Origin: Melioribacteraceae bacterium
Lineage (GTDB): Bacteria > Bacteroidota > Ignavibacteria > Ignavibacteriales > Melioribacteraceae
Length of the DNA stretch: 64,000 nucleotides
Direction: 5' to 3'
Assembly: GCA_011525875.1 (NCBI GenBank)
Contig: WYBN01000009.1
Location: 186,001-250,000 of the forward strand
Made by a program: the position numbers and the translations under genes. Positions within the stretch are counted from its first letter, which is position 1. Each line of letters starts with the position of its first letter. The notes beneath the pieces are model-generated. The model worked only from the letters and a program-made list of their open reading frames with translations, made no database searches and was not told the origin of the DNA. Positions 8,755 to 16,859 of the stretch are shown piece by piece.

Positions 8755-11436
8755 TTATTTTACAAGGATAAGTTTACGCGTCTGCGAAAATTCGCCGGCT
8801 TGCAGTTGGTAGAAATATACTCCGCTGCTTAGCTGAGTTTTTCCTGTTGAATATTGACAATTATATCTGCCTGCTTCTTTGAATTCGTTGTCGATCAGCT
8901 TTGCCACTTCTTTCCCGAGAGGATTGAATATTTTCAATGTTACATTGCTGGCAATAGGAAGCGTGAACGAAATAATTGTGCTCGGATTAAATGGATTAGG
9001 GTAATTCTGATATAAAGCAAATTCAGTTGGAATTTGTTCTTCGTTATTGCCAGTAATCCCGAATGTTACTCCAGCAACAGTACCGTAATATTCATAACCT
9101 CCATCAAGATCAATTTGTTTGAGTCTATATTTAAGATTTCCTGCCGGCGGGCTGTTGTCGGTAAACTCATAATTCTTAGGCGAGTAAGAGGTTCCATGCC
9201 CCTGCACAAATCCAATATTATTCCATCCATCCATTCCTGCATTCAGCAAATCGACAGTTCTTTCCACATCAAATCCGTAGTTGTTTACTTCCGTTGAGGT
9301 TTCCCAGTTCAATAAAATTTCATCGCCGGAAACAGTCGCCGTGAAATAAGTCAATTCAACAGGTAAAGCCTCATCATAATCATGTCCGTAAAGACCGGTG
9401 CTAGTGCCTGCAAGAAGGTCATCATAAAATAGAACATTTATCTCTGTGCCAGCCGGGTAAGTATAACCTACTGACCAGCTGGAGCCCCCCGATTCTAATA
9501 TGGTGTAAATTACATTGCTGACAGCGCAGTTAACTACCCCGCCTCCTACAGCAACTGCACTGCCAACTTGAGATGTAGGGAACCCGGAAGTTGTGACCGT
9601 AGTCCACTTTCCTGCACTCGTAGTATAGTCTGCAGTGTGATCTCTGTAATACACTATAGGATGGTTGCTGTCAACATCAGTGCCGCAGACATAAATATAG
9701 TTCCCGGCAACGGTTATATCAATTATTGTTGCGGAAATTGGATAGCCTACAGCAGTATATGAACCGTCAAAATCCTGTCGAGTTGTCCATCCCGAGTTAT
9801 ATTCTGCACGGTAAACACTTCTTGCTGATGTTGTGGAGTTATATTCTACACCAATATATGCAACGGGATTTCCGCCTTCTGTAGTAAATTCAATATCGTA
9901 AACGTCAACATCATTTGGGAGGGTAGTTCCGGATTTAAGTTGAAGTTGATTCCAAGTGCTGCCGGCATCGGTTGAATACCACAAACCCCCGATGGTTGAA
10001 CCTTCCACGTAGAAACCCGCTAAGACAAGACTGCTGTTAGTAGGGCATACCTCAATAGCTTGAACTACAGTTCCGACCGAAGGATATCCTTTATCCTCTC
10101 CGGACAGAACTTGCGACCAATTTGTACCGCTGTTGATAGTTTTATAAACCCTCAGGTTACCGACGTAAGCAGTTGCATCATTATCATTTTCCATCTCGGC
10201 TGAATAATACGGCGAGCCATCCCCATTAGGAAACATTGCGTTTGTCCACACTGGTGCTGTGCTGTAATCGGTGACTTTTCTGATACCCGCTTTTGAGGCT
10301 AACCAGGCTATCGTTTTTCCTGAATTCATACTAAAATCATCAACCTGAACTGCTTCAATACCGTCATTGATTTCAAAAATATTGGCACCACCGTTTGTTG
10401 ATGCGCCAAGCCCTTGATCGGTAGTCATATAAAGTATTTGGCTATTATTTGGGTCAATCAATACAAATCCATCGTTTGGGTGAGTTTCATAACCAGCATT
10501 ACCAATCTGTGACCAGCTTCCGAATCCCGAACCATTTGTATATGTCGCATATTCCTTTGTGTAATAAATAGTGTATGGAGAAGAAGACCCCACAAATTGA
10601 AAATTTGGACCGCCAATCCCGCTGTTTCCTGATCCGGCACTCCAATTAGTCCCATCATCTGTAGAATACTGAACATATCTTGTATTTGAACCGTCATCGC
10701 CTCCCAGGAATAGAGATCCGTCGGGTCCTATTCCGAATGCATCATAATTATTAACCGAGCCGGATAAAGAACCGAGAGATAATGCACTGAAGGAACTTGA
10801 ACCGCTGAATGAATTATAATCAGTATTTGATTTATAAATGGAAGGCGTACTCGTAAGGGATGCTATATATACTTTATTATTGTTCGGATTTACTTTAATA
10901 GAAGGGGAAGTAGGCGTTGCCCCGATAGCCGTTGAACCTGTACTTCCAACTTCACCGGAAGAATTTATCGTGCCGTAGTATAATGTGCTGCCTTCAATAT
11001 AAAAAATATAATCTCCGTATATAGTAAGTGCGGAGATAGAAGGGCTTGCAACTGTAGATACAGTACTTCCCGAATGAACAGTTTTATAAAGAGTATTATT
11101 TTGAATAAAAAATAAATATCCCGATCCTGTATGCGCCTGCAATATCGAGATTCCGCTGCCATATCCATCATCGTTTCCTAACCCGGGCATTACAGTGAAT
11201 GTACCGAAGTTTTCGGATGATGATGTAGTAGTAACGTCGGCATAAAAGACAGAATTTGCACTCTCGGTTGCAACGAATATTCTGCTTGTTGATCCGCCTG
11301 TTGAGATTGAAGCAGCGGCATTCATTCTTCCTCCATAAACCTCGTTTGCATCAGGTGCAGAAAGTTGACCGAAAACAGGCTGCGAAAAGAATAGAATAAG
11401 AAAACTGTTAATAAAAAAAGTAAAAGGTTTTTTCAT
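8755..11436 (-). CDS. Secreted Asp-box/propeller-like protein with T9SS sorting tail
   Basis: The 893-residue protein begins with a signal peptide (about 1-23, ending VFGQ). A long Ser/Thr/Gly-rich region follows, with scattered Asp-box-like motifs such as STDDGTNW, STDAGSTW and TINSGTNW, as in sialidase/VPS10-type beta-propellers. A linker segment (about 695-790, starting VELTYFTATVSG) of the kind often found before Bacteroidota CTDs precedes the CTD. The CTD starts at QNYPNPFNPST (about 810) and ends TRKLILVK. The protein should cross the outer membrane by T9SS and be released or surface-attached. No catalytic residues can be named; glycan or protein binding is possible. The last about 75 codons are very similar at DNA level to those of the gene at 11754-14279. 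Confidence 0.82.
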   Translation of the reverse strand: MKKPFTFFINSFLILFFSQPVFGQLSAPDANEVYGGRMNAAASISTGGSTSRIFVATESANSVFYADVTTTSSSENFGTFTVMPGLGNDDGYGSGISILQAHTGSGYLFFIQNNTLYKTVHSGSTVSTVASPSISALTIYGDYIFYIEGSTLYYGTINSSGEVGSTGSTAIGATPTSPSIKVNPNNNKVYIASLTSTPSIYKSNTDYNSFSGSSSFSALSLGSLSGSVNNYDAFGIGPDGSLFLGGDDGSNTRYVQYSTDDGTNWSAGSGNSGIGGPNFQFVGSSSPYTIYYTKEYATYTNGSGFGSWSQIGNAGYETHPNDGFVLIDPNNSQILYMTTDQGLGASTNGGANIFEINDGIEAVQVDDFSMNSGKTIAWLASKAGIRKVTDYSTAPVWTNAMFPNGDGSPYYSAEMENDNDATAYVGNLRVYKTINSGTNWSQVLSGEDKGYPSVGTVVQAIEVCPTNSSLVLAGFYVEGSTIGGLWYSTDAGSTWNQLQLKSGTTLPNDVDVYDIEFTTEGGNPVAYIGVEYNSTTSARSVYRAEYNSGWTTRQDFDGSYTAVGYPISATIIDITVAGNYIYVCGTDVDSNHPIVYYRDHTADYTTSAGKWTTVTTSGFPTSQVGSAVAVGGGVVNCAVSNVIYTILESGGSSWSVGYTYPAGTEINVLFYDDLLAGTSTGLYGHDYDEALPVELTYFTATVSGDEILLNWETSTEVNNYGFDVERTVDLLNAGMDGWNNIGFVQGHGTSYSPKNYEFTDNSPPAGNLKYRLKQIDLDGGYEYYGTVAGVTFGITGNNEEQIPTEFALYQNYPNPFNPSTIISFTLPIASNVTLKIFNPLGKEVAKLIDNEFKEAGRYNCQYSTGKTQLSSGVYFYQLQAGEFSQTRKLILVK
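8777..9003. repeat. CTD-coding repeat, copy 1
   Basis: This 227-bp stretch encodes the sorting tail and matches 11776-12002 over the same length without visible gaps. Its end blocks are nearly identical: 8777-8820 has one mismatch in 44 bp and 8969-9003 is identical over 35 bp. Confidence 0.75.
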
Positions 11437-11753
11437 GCTGCCTCCAAAATATTTTTAAGTTTTTGATTACGACTCAAATTATTAAGTTGAACAATAAATT
11501 TTGGGCTGATTTATTCTGGGTTGGGAGAAAATTTTCTGCAACTTATATTCAAACCTCCAGTTTAGGAAGTGCTTTCAAGTTAATTTAATCTAAAACTATT
11601 ATTGTAGAATCCTATATTTTAATCGAAAGAACTTCTTAAAAAATAATACCAAACGACTTTTATTAAACCTACAAAATTTTTTTGTTTATGCAAATAGGTC
11701 GTCAGGTATTTTTTTTGTAATTGTGATATTGAACTCCTCTGGTCAACTTAAAA
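11437..11753. other. Non-coding leader between two secreted-protein genes
   Basis: This A+T-rich 317-bp gap is upstream of the gene ending at 8755 and downstream of the gene ending at 11754. It holds a 12-bp palindrome (AGAAAATTTTCT, 11526-11537). Near 11670-11709 there is a block around TGCAAATAGG (11689-11698) that recurs upstream of the next propeller gene. No credible ORF or clear terminator is visible. Confidence 0.6.
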
Positions 11754-14279
11754 TTATTTAATAAATGTAAATTTCCGCGTCTGCGAAAATTCACCGGCTT
11801 GCAGTTGGTAGAAATATACCCCGCTTGGTAATTGATAGTTGATAATGGGAAATTGATAATTGTGGTAGCCGGCTTCTTTCCATTCGTTGTCAATTAATGT
11901 TGCAGCAACTTCGCCGAGCGTGTTGAATACTTTCAACGTTACATTACTTGCAGCGGGAAGTGAATATGAAATAATTGTGCTCGGATTAAATGGATTAGGG
12001 TAGTTTTGATGCAGAAAAAAATTATCAGGTAAATTTTCTTTATTCTCAATTGTTGTGAACAAATCTAATTTAAAAACGCCGCCGCCGTCTGTGCCCGCAA
12101 ATATTTGCCTGGAATTATGAGGATTAATCTTTAAGAATTTTATGAACCGATGTGGAAGATTTGCCGAAATAGATTCCCAGTTCAAGCCGCCGTCAGTGCT
12201 ATAATAAACCCCCGGTTCAAATTCAGTAAATAAATACCAGCTTTGTTGTGCGGCAAATATTTTATTATTATCTCCGGGGTCAATTTCGATGTCGAAAATA
12301 CGGGAGTAAATAAGAACTTGATTCCAGTTCGCTCCGTTATCAGTTGATTTATATAAACCGCCCTGCGACTGCCAGTCAAAATTATCATTTGCGCCTGCGT
12401 AAACGTTTCCAGCCTTGTCAATTTCTATCGTCATTACATCCATATTCGGAAAGTTTGTAAGTTTAGACCAATTAGCTCCGGCATCGGTGGATTTATACAT
12501 ACCTCCGCCGTTTCCGAATCCATTTAATCCCAAATAAAGAAGATTACTGTTTACAGGGGAGATGCAGACTGTCCATGCTTTCGTTTTATCAGCACCGAGC
12601 CCGCTGTTAGAAGCTGCCCAGCTGCTTCCGCTGTTAGTTGTTTTAAATATTCCTTCTCGAAAAATTGTGCAGTATAATGTTCTGCTGCCGGGACTGCCGG
12701 AGTTATCATCCATTATTAAATACGGTTTCCCGTCGGGCAGACCGTTTGATTTTTTATTCCAGTTCAAACCGCCGTCGCTGCTAAACCACATTTGTCCCAA
12801 TTGGAAATCAGTAATAAAAGACCCTGCAAGCCCTTCATACCTGCTCAAGTAAATATGGGAATTATCCGCTTCGTCAACAATTAATTCTTTTGCGGCATCA
12901 TAACCATCATAAGGGTCCTGCTGAGTGTCAAGCGGGGTAAAACTCAACCCGCCGTCTGTTGATTTAAGAGGACCGAAATCATCGTATGAGATATAAACTA
13001 TATCTGCTTCTGCAGGATCAAACGTCATATCTTCAACCGCCATTAATTCCAATCCCGTTGACTGCCATGTGTTACCGCTTTGCTTTGTGTATATCTGATG
13101 CCAAGTGTTTCCTGCATCTGTAGATTTTTTCATCCACACAAGTCCCCAGTACACGATATCCGGTTTGCTCGGCGCAACTTCAAGTACAAATGCGTGTAGT
13201 TCGTTTGAAAAGGATTCATTCATCCATCCGAAATTAATGTTATTGCTGATATACGACCACGAATTCCCGCTGTTTGTTGTTTTATATACGCCCATATTTT
13301 CCCAGGCTCCATGCCCTTCTTCAGGCATTGAGCGCGTGGTTGCCGTATAAATAATATTAATATTTGACGGATCAATGCAGAACTTCCAATAATAATAAAA
13401 CAGTGCTTCCTCCGTCTGAAATGTCGGGAGGTTTCCATTGATAGAATACCAGCTCCCGCCTCCGTCTGTTGATTTATACAATCCTCCTCTGAATGAAGAA
13501 GGTGAAGAAGGATTTCCCTGTGTGTTAAGACTTACAAATAAAACAAGACTATTATTATCATACACTCCTCGCAGTCTTCTTGTCTCCACATGCGGAAGAC
13601 CGGTGTTTTTCTCTGCCCAGGATGTGCCGTTATTTGTGCTTTTGAATATACCATCGCTGGTAGAAATATAAATTATTCGGTTATTAACAGGGCTTTGCGG
13701 GTCAATGAATATTCCATGAATCACCGAGCTTCCGCCTAAAACTTGAACGGCTGCCCATGTAGCGCCTCTGTCAGTGCTTTTTATTATCGTTCCGATTCCA
13801 TTCTCGTCTGTGTGAGCGCTTCCGATCCCAGCCCATAAAATATTTTCGTTCGACGGATCAACAGCAATATAACTTACCGGAATATAATCTTCTTCCGAAT
13901 TAATTACTGCAGGATAAAGTCTTTGCCAATAACCGCCGCCGTCGGTTGTAACAAATAACCCGACCTGAGTGCAGATATAAAGTCTATGGTAATTGTTATC
14001 GAAAGGATCAAAAATTATTTCCTGTATGAAATAAATATCGGATGTGTATTCAGAGGCAAGGTTAGAATTAATATTTTTCCAGCTCGCGCCGCCGTCGGTT
14101 GTTTTGAATATGCCTTCAATATCACCGCCGATGTAAACGACATCTGGATTTTCGGGATGCACAGCCATCGCTTCTAAGTCGCTGCCGGCTCCGGGACCCA
14201 CAGGAACCCAATTGTGCTGGCTGTAAGAAATTGATGTAATAAGAAAAAAAATGAAAGTGAATGTGAATTTATTTTTCAA
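11754..14279 (-). CDS. Secreted Asp-box beta-propeller protein (sortilin/VPS10-like) with T9SS sorting tail
   Basis: The 841-residue protein has a signal peptide (about 1-20, ending SYSQ). At least 13 Asp-box repeats of the form S/T-x-D/N-x-G-x-x-W/F follow, for example TTDGGASW, STDAGNTW and SSDGGLNW, spaced through about residues 60-720. This is the hallmark of multi-bladed sialidase/BNR or VPS10-type propellers. The catalytic Arg triad and Tyr/Glu pair of sialidases cannot be recognised, so a binding or glycan-active role stays open. The C terminus is a CTD starting QNYPNPFNPSTI and ending TRKFTFIK. The tail is closely related at DNA level to that of the neighbouring gene at 8755-11436, which suggests duplication or tail exchange. 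Confidence 0.87.
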   Translation of the reverse strand: MKNKFTFTFIFFLITSISYSQHNWVPVGPGAGSDLEAMAVHPENPDVVYIGGDIEGIFKTTDGGASWKNINSNLASEYTSDIYFIQEIIFDPFDNNYHRLYICTQVGLFVTTDGGGYWQRLYPAVINSEEDYIPVSYIAVDPSNENILWAGIGSAHTDENGIGTIIKSTDRGATWAAVQVLGGSSVIHGIFIDPQSPVNNRIIYISTSDGIFKSTNNGTSWAEKNTGLPHVETRRLRGVYDNNSLVLFVSLNTQGNPSSPSSFRGGLYKSTDGGGSWYSINGNLPTFQTEEALFYYYWKFCIDPSNINIIYTATTRSMPEEGHGAWENMGVYKTTNSGNSWSYISNNINFGWMNESFSNELHAFVLEVAPSKPDIVYWGLVWMKKSTDAGNTWHQIYTKQSGNTWQSTGLELMAVEDMTFDPAEADIVYISYDDFGPLKSTDGGLSFTPLDTQQDPYDGYDAAKELIVDEADNSHIYLSRYEGLAGSFITDFQLGQMWFSSDGGLNWNKKSNGLPDGKPYLIMDDNSGSPGSRTLYCTIFREGIFKTTNSGSSWAASNSGLGADKTKAWTVCISPVNSNLLYLGLNGFGNGGGMYKSTDAGANWSKLTNFPNMDVMTIEIDKAGNVYAGANDNFDWQSQGGLYKSTDNGANWNQVLIYSRIFDIEIDPGDNNKIFAAQQSWYLFTEFEPGVYYSTDGGLNWESISANLPHRFIKFLKINPHNSRQIFAGTDGGGVFKLDLFTTIENKENLPDNFFLHQNYPNPFNPSTIISYSLPAASNVTLKVFNTLGEVAATLIDNEWKEAGYHNYQFPIINYQLPSGVYFYQLQAGEFSQTRKFTFIK
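11776..12002. repeat. CTD-coding repeat, copy 2
   Basis: This is the partner of 8777-9003, in the same orientation and of the same 227-bp length. The 35-bp block 11968-12002 is identical to 8969-9003. Confidence 0.75.
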
Positions 14280-14622
14280 TTAATTTCCTCCGATAAATTC
14301 CACTTGATAATTTTTCTATTATCTCATTCCCATTTAATTACAAGACAAGAGATTATCGGAACTGAATAATGGTCAACTGAGTGGAAAGGCTAAACAATAC
14401 CGCTTATCTTTTGAAGGAAAACTAACAAATTATTTTATTATTGCAAATAGGAGGGTAAGTATTCTTAGAACACAGCTGGATATCGATTTCTCTTTGACAA
14501 AGTTAAAAGCTCATGGATCGAATCCCTTAATGTGACTTAAACGCATCTTTAATTATATCCCGGCGGCTGCAATTTCTTCACTGCCGGCGTGAGAAGAAAT
14601 TTCTCCGCTAATGAAGAACATA
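14280..14622. other. Non-coding gap between secreted-protein genes
   Basis: This 343-bp gap precedes the propeller gene that starts at 14279. TGCAAATAGG at 14442-14451 lies in a roughly 40-bp block resembling 11670-11709. An imperfect inverted repeat (about 14570-14604, AATTTCTTCAC and a bulged complement) could fold as a hairpin but lacks a T run on the minus strand. No convincing gene is present. Confidence 0.55.
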
Positions 14623-16773
14623 TTATTTGACCACCAGCAGTTTACGCGTCTGTGTAAATCCTCCGCTTTGCATTCTATAACAATAAATTCCACTAGAAAG
14701 ATTTGATGCGTCAAATTCAACTTCATAATTTCCAGGGGCTTTTCGCTCATTAACTAACACTGCCACTACATTGCCGAGTATATCATAAACTTTTAATTGA
14801 ATCATTCTTGCCGAAACTTCATTAATGAAGTCCGTATTTGGAACGCTATATTTAATCTTTGTGCGCGGGTTAAACGGATTCGGGTAATTCTGATACAGAT
14901 GGAATGAATTCACATTCATTATTTTTTCTTCAGATACAGAAACAGGAGTGTTGAAAAATAAAATAACTTTTTCAAGAAAAGAATTTCTTTTTGATTCGGG
15001 GTATATTGTCTCAAAAGGGAAACCGATACAAATCACTTTTCCTTCTATTGAACCGCCGGAGAAAATTCCCTCAAAATAAATTCCAGCATATTGATTTGTA
15101 ACATTCAAATATTTAAGACAGTTAATCCCGCCGTTAATTCCTGTAATAACATCGGGATAACGAACATTTATCGTTCCCTGAGTTCCGTTGTCGAAAGATA
15201 TTAAGCCGATGCCGTCGAAAATATTTCCTGCTTCTGGTTCGGCTTGATAATATACGCCCGCTTGATTATTAGGCGCATCGTAAACGTATCTGTGTTTCAA
15301 AAAATTATGTATAAAATCTTTATCTGAAGCCGAGCCTTTATAATCAAGATCCCACGCAATCTCTGCGCCTGAGACAAAAAGTTTACCGCCGTGCCGCAAG
15401 AATTCTTTTACTAATTCCTGTTCTGCGTCGCTGAATGATTCATCGGCTGTACTTTCATCCCCGAGAATGTAATCAACCACTGTATAGTTTTGAAGGGCGT
15501 CTAATCCCTGAAGAACTGCATCGTTTGTAGCCGAAGAAAAAGGATAACCGTTATTCATGAAAGCGCTTCCGTGCTGACGGATAAAATTATAAGTGTTCCC
15601 CGAGGATCCACGGTCAAATCCGTTTACTATCAAAACTTCAGGCTCTTTACTGGATGTTACCGCCGCTAAAACTTCGGAGAAAAGAGAATATCCTTGTGAA
15701 CTTTCCGCGCGGAGCTTAAAAAAAAAGGTTGAATCAGCCGGAAGATCATATAATGTTATGCTGCTTGAAAACTCCGAAGTCGAATCGTTAAAATAAAGTC
15801 CGTCATTTCCCCAAAACGCTTTGAAAGTTGTTCCGGTTGAAGGTATTGCGGATATTGCGAGACTTGTCGGGCTGTCCCACGTAACACAGAATGACTTAGG
15901 AGCCGGCGTAATAGTTCCGGATAAGGTATAATAAGGTTTCTGAATTATTCCTTCATCACTGACAAGAACGCACAAAAGCGGGTCGGATAATAGCTGCGAA
16001 AAAGTTTTTGTTACGCCATTGACGACAACGGAATCAAGGACAAGTCGAATTCCGTGGCTGTAATCGGCGTAAGTTTCACCGTGACCGTTATAAACCGGTT
16101 GTATTGGCTGCCCGTTAAGCTGATGCCAGCCGTAAATAACTACTGGTTTCGGCACATTGGTTTTAAGGTTTTGATAGATGTAATTCGATATAATCACATC
16201 TTTCTTTGTGCCTCCGACCAGCACTCCTAAGGGGTATTGTGATATATGTTTATTTCGTTGAGTTCTTACTGAATCATTATGCTGAGAAAATACCGGGACA
16301 GTCGTCATTTGCGGAGATGGAGGTATCGGCTGCGGTTTAAGTTTACACGGTGCAGCAGAATAAATCTGATCAACCATTTTTTTTGTGGGAAGAATACAAT
16401 TCAATGCGTCACAGATTCTTTGAGCGAGCAGCGGAGTCATAGGCGTAAGAAAATAATTTGAGTCGGAACCGACAGCGAGATAATCGGGAATGACATAATA
16501 AACAGCAGAATAAGAAGCCCCTCCGATAGTTCCAGTAGAAGTCACTCCTTTCAGCTCCCGTATAAATTCCGGAATATTTCCGCTTATGATCTGCGAATAA
16601 ATTTGTTCCTCTCTTTGTTCACGATCCATACTCCAAATCAAATTTGCGAATGCAGAGCCGGTTAATGCATCCGCCGGGCGGGGAGGAACAGGCAATGACT
16701 GAGCTTCAGCCGATTGTAACAAAAATAAAACAAGAAAAAATATCGCGCTAAATTGCATTAAAAATTTCTCCAC
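14623..16773 (-). CDS. Secreted FN3 protein with GATase-like domain and T9SS sorting tail
   Basis: The 716-residue protein has a signal peptide (about 1-24, ending AEAQ). An N-terminal domain (about 30-290) that I cannot assign includes the notable stretches VVIYGWHQLNGQPIQP and GETYADYSHGIRLV. A fibronectin type III-like domain covers about 295-375. A Rossmann-type region (about 378-610) begins EVLIVNGFDRGS and contains LRHGGKLFVSGAEIAWDL, resembling class I glutamine-amidotransferase-like folds in Bacteroidota surface proteins sometimes labelled xanthan lyases. The CTD starts near 623 (QNYPNPFNPRTKI) and ends TRKLLVVK. The N-terminal HGE and DYSHG residues could form an active site; this is speculation. 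Enzymatic function is not established. Confidence 0.78.
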   Translation of the reverse strand: MEKFLMQFSAIFFLVLFLLQSAEAQSLPVPPRPADALTGSAFANLIWSMDREQREEQIYSQIISGNIPEFIRELKGVTSTGTIGGASYSAVYYVIPDYLAVGSDSNYFLTPMTPLLAQRICDALNCILPTKKMVDQIYSAAPCKLKPQPIPPSPQMTTVPVFSQHNDSVRTQRNKHISQYPLGVLVGGTKKDVIISNYIYQNLKTNVPKPVVIYGWHQLNGQPIQPVYNGHGETYADYSHGIRLVLDSVVVNGVTKTFSQLLSDPLLCVLVSDEGIIQKPYYTLSGTITPAPKSFCVTWDSPTSLAISAIPSTGTTFKAFWGNDGLYFNDSTSEFSSSITLYDLPADSTFFFKLRAESSQGYSLFSEVLAAVTSSKEPEVLIVNGFDRGSSGNTYNFIRQHGSAFMNNGYPFSSATNDAVLQGLDALQNYTVVDYILGDESTADESFSDAEQELVKEFLRHGGKLFVSGAEIAWDLDYKGSASDKDFIHNFLKHRYVYDAPNNQAGVYYQAEPEAGNIFDGIGLISFDNGTQGTINVRYPDVITGINGGINCLKYLNVTNQYAGIYFEGIFSGGSIEGKVICIGFPFETIYPESKRNSFLEKVILFFNTPVSVSEEKIMNVNSFHLYQNYPNPFNPRTKIKYSVPNTDFINEVSARMIQLKVYDILGNVVAVLVNERKAPGNYEVEFDASNLSSGIYCYRMQSGGFTQTRKLLVVK

Positions 16774-16859
16774 AATTTATCAGAGGACGAGGATTTTTAT
16801 CCAATGTGCAAATGCCTTAATTGCTATTATCAGCGGACTTAAATTGCATCCGTCTAAGT

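Noticed and set aside
10458..10697. 79-residue ORF inside the propeller gene
   Set aside because: It is a shifted reading frame of a Gly/Ser-rich coding sequence; the long frame carries the real signal peptide and CTD.
11754..14279. Tandem DNA repeats or a CRISPR-like array in the propeller gene
   Set aside because: The periodic signal comes from Asp-box codons; spacing and sequence vary and there are no constant repeats with unique spacers.
14553..14750. 65-residue minus-strand ORF at the end of the FN3 protein gene
   Set aside because: It is an out-of-frame reading of the CTD-coding end, with no start signal.
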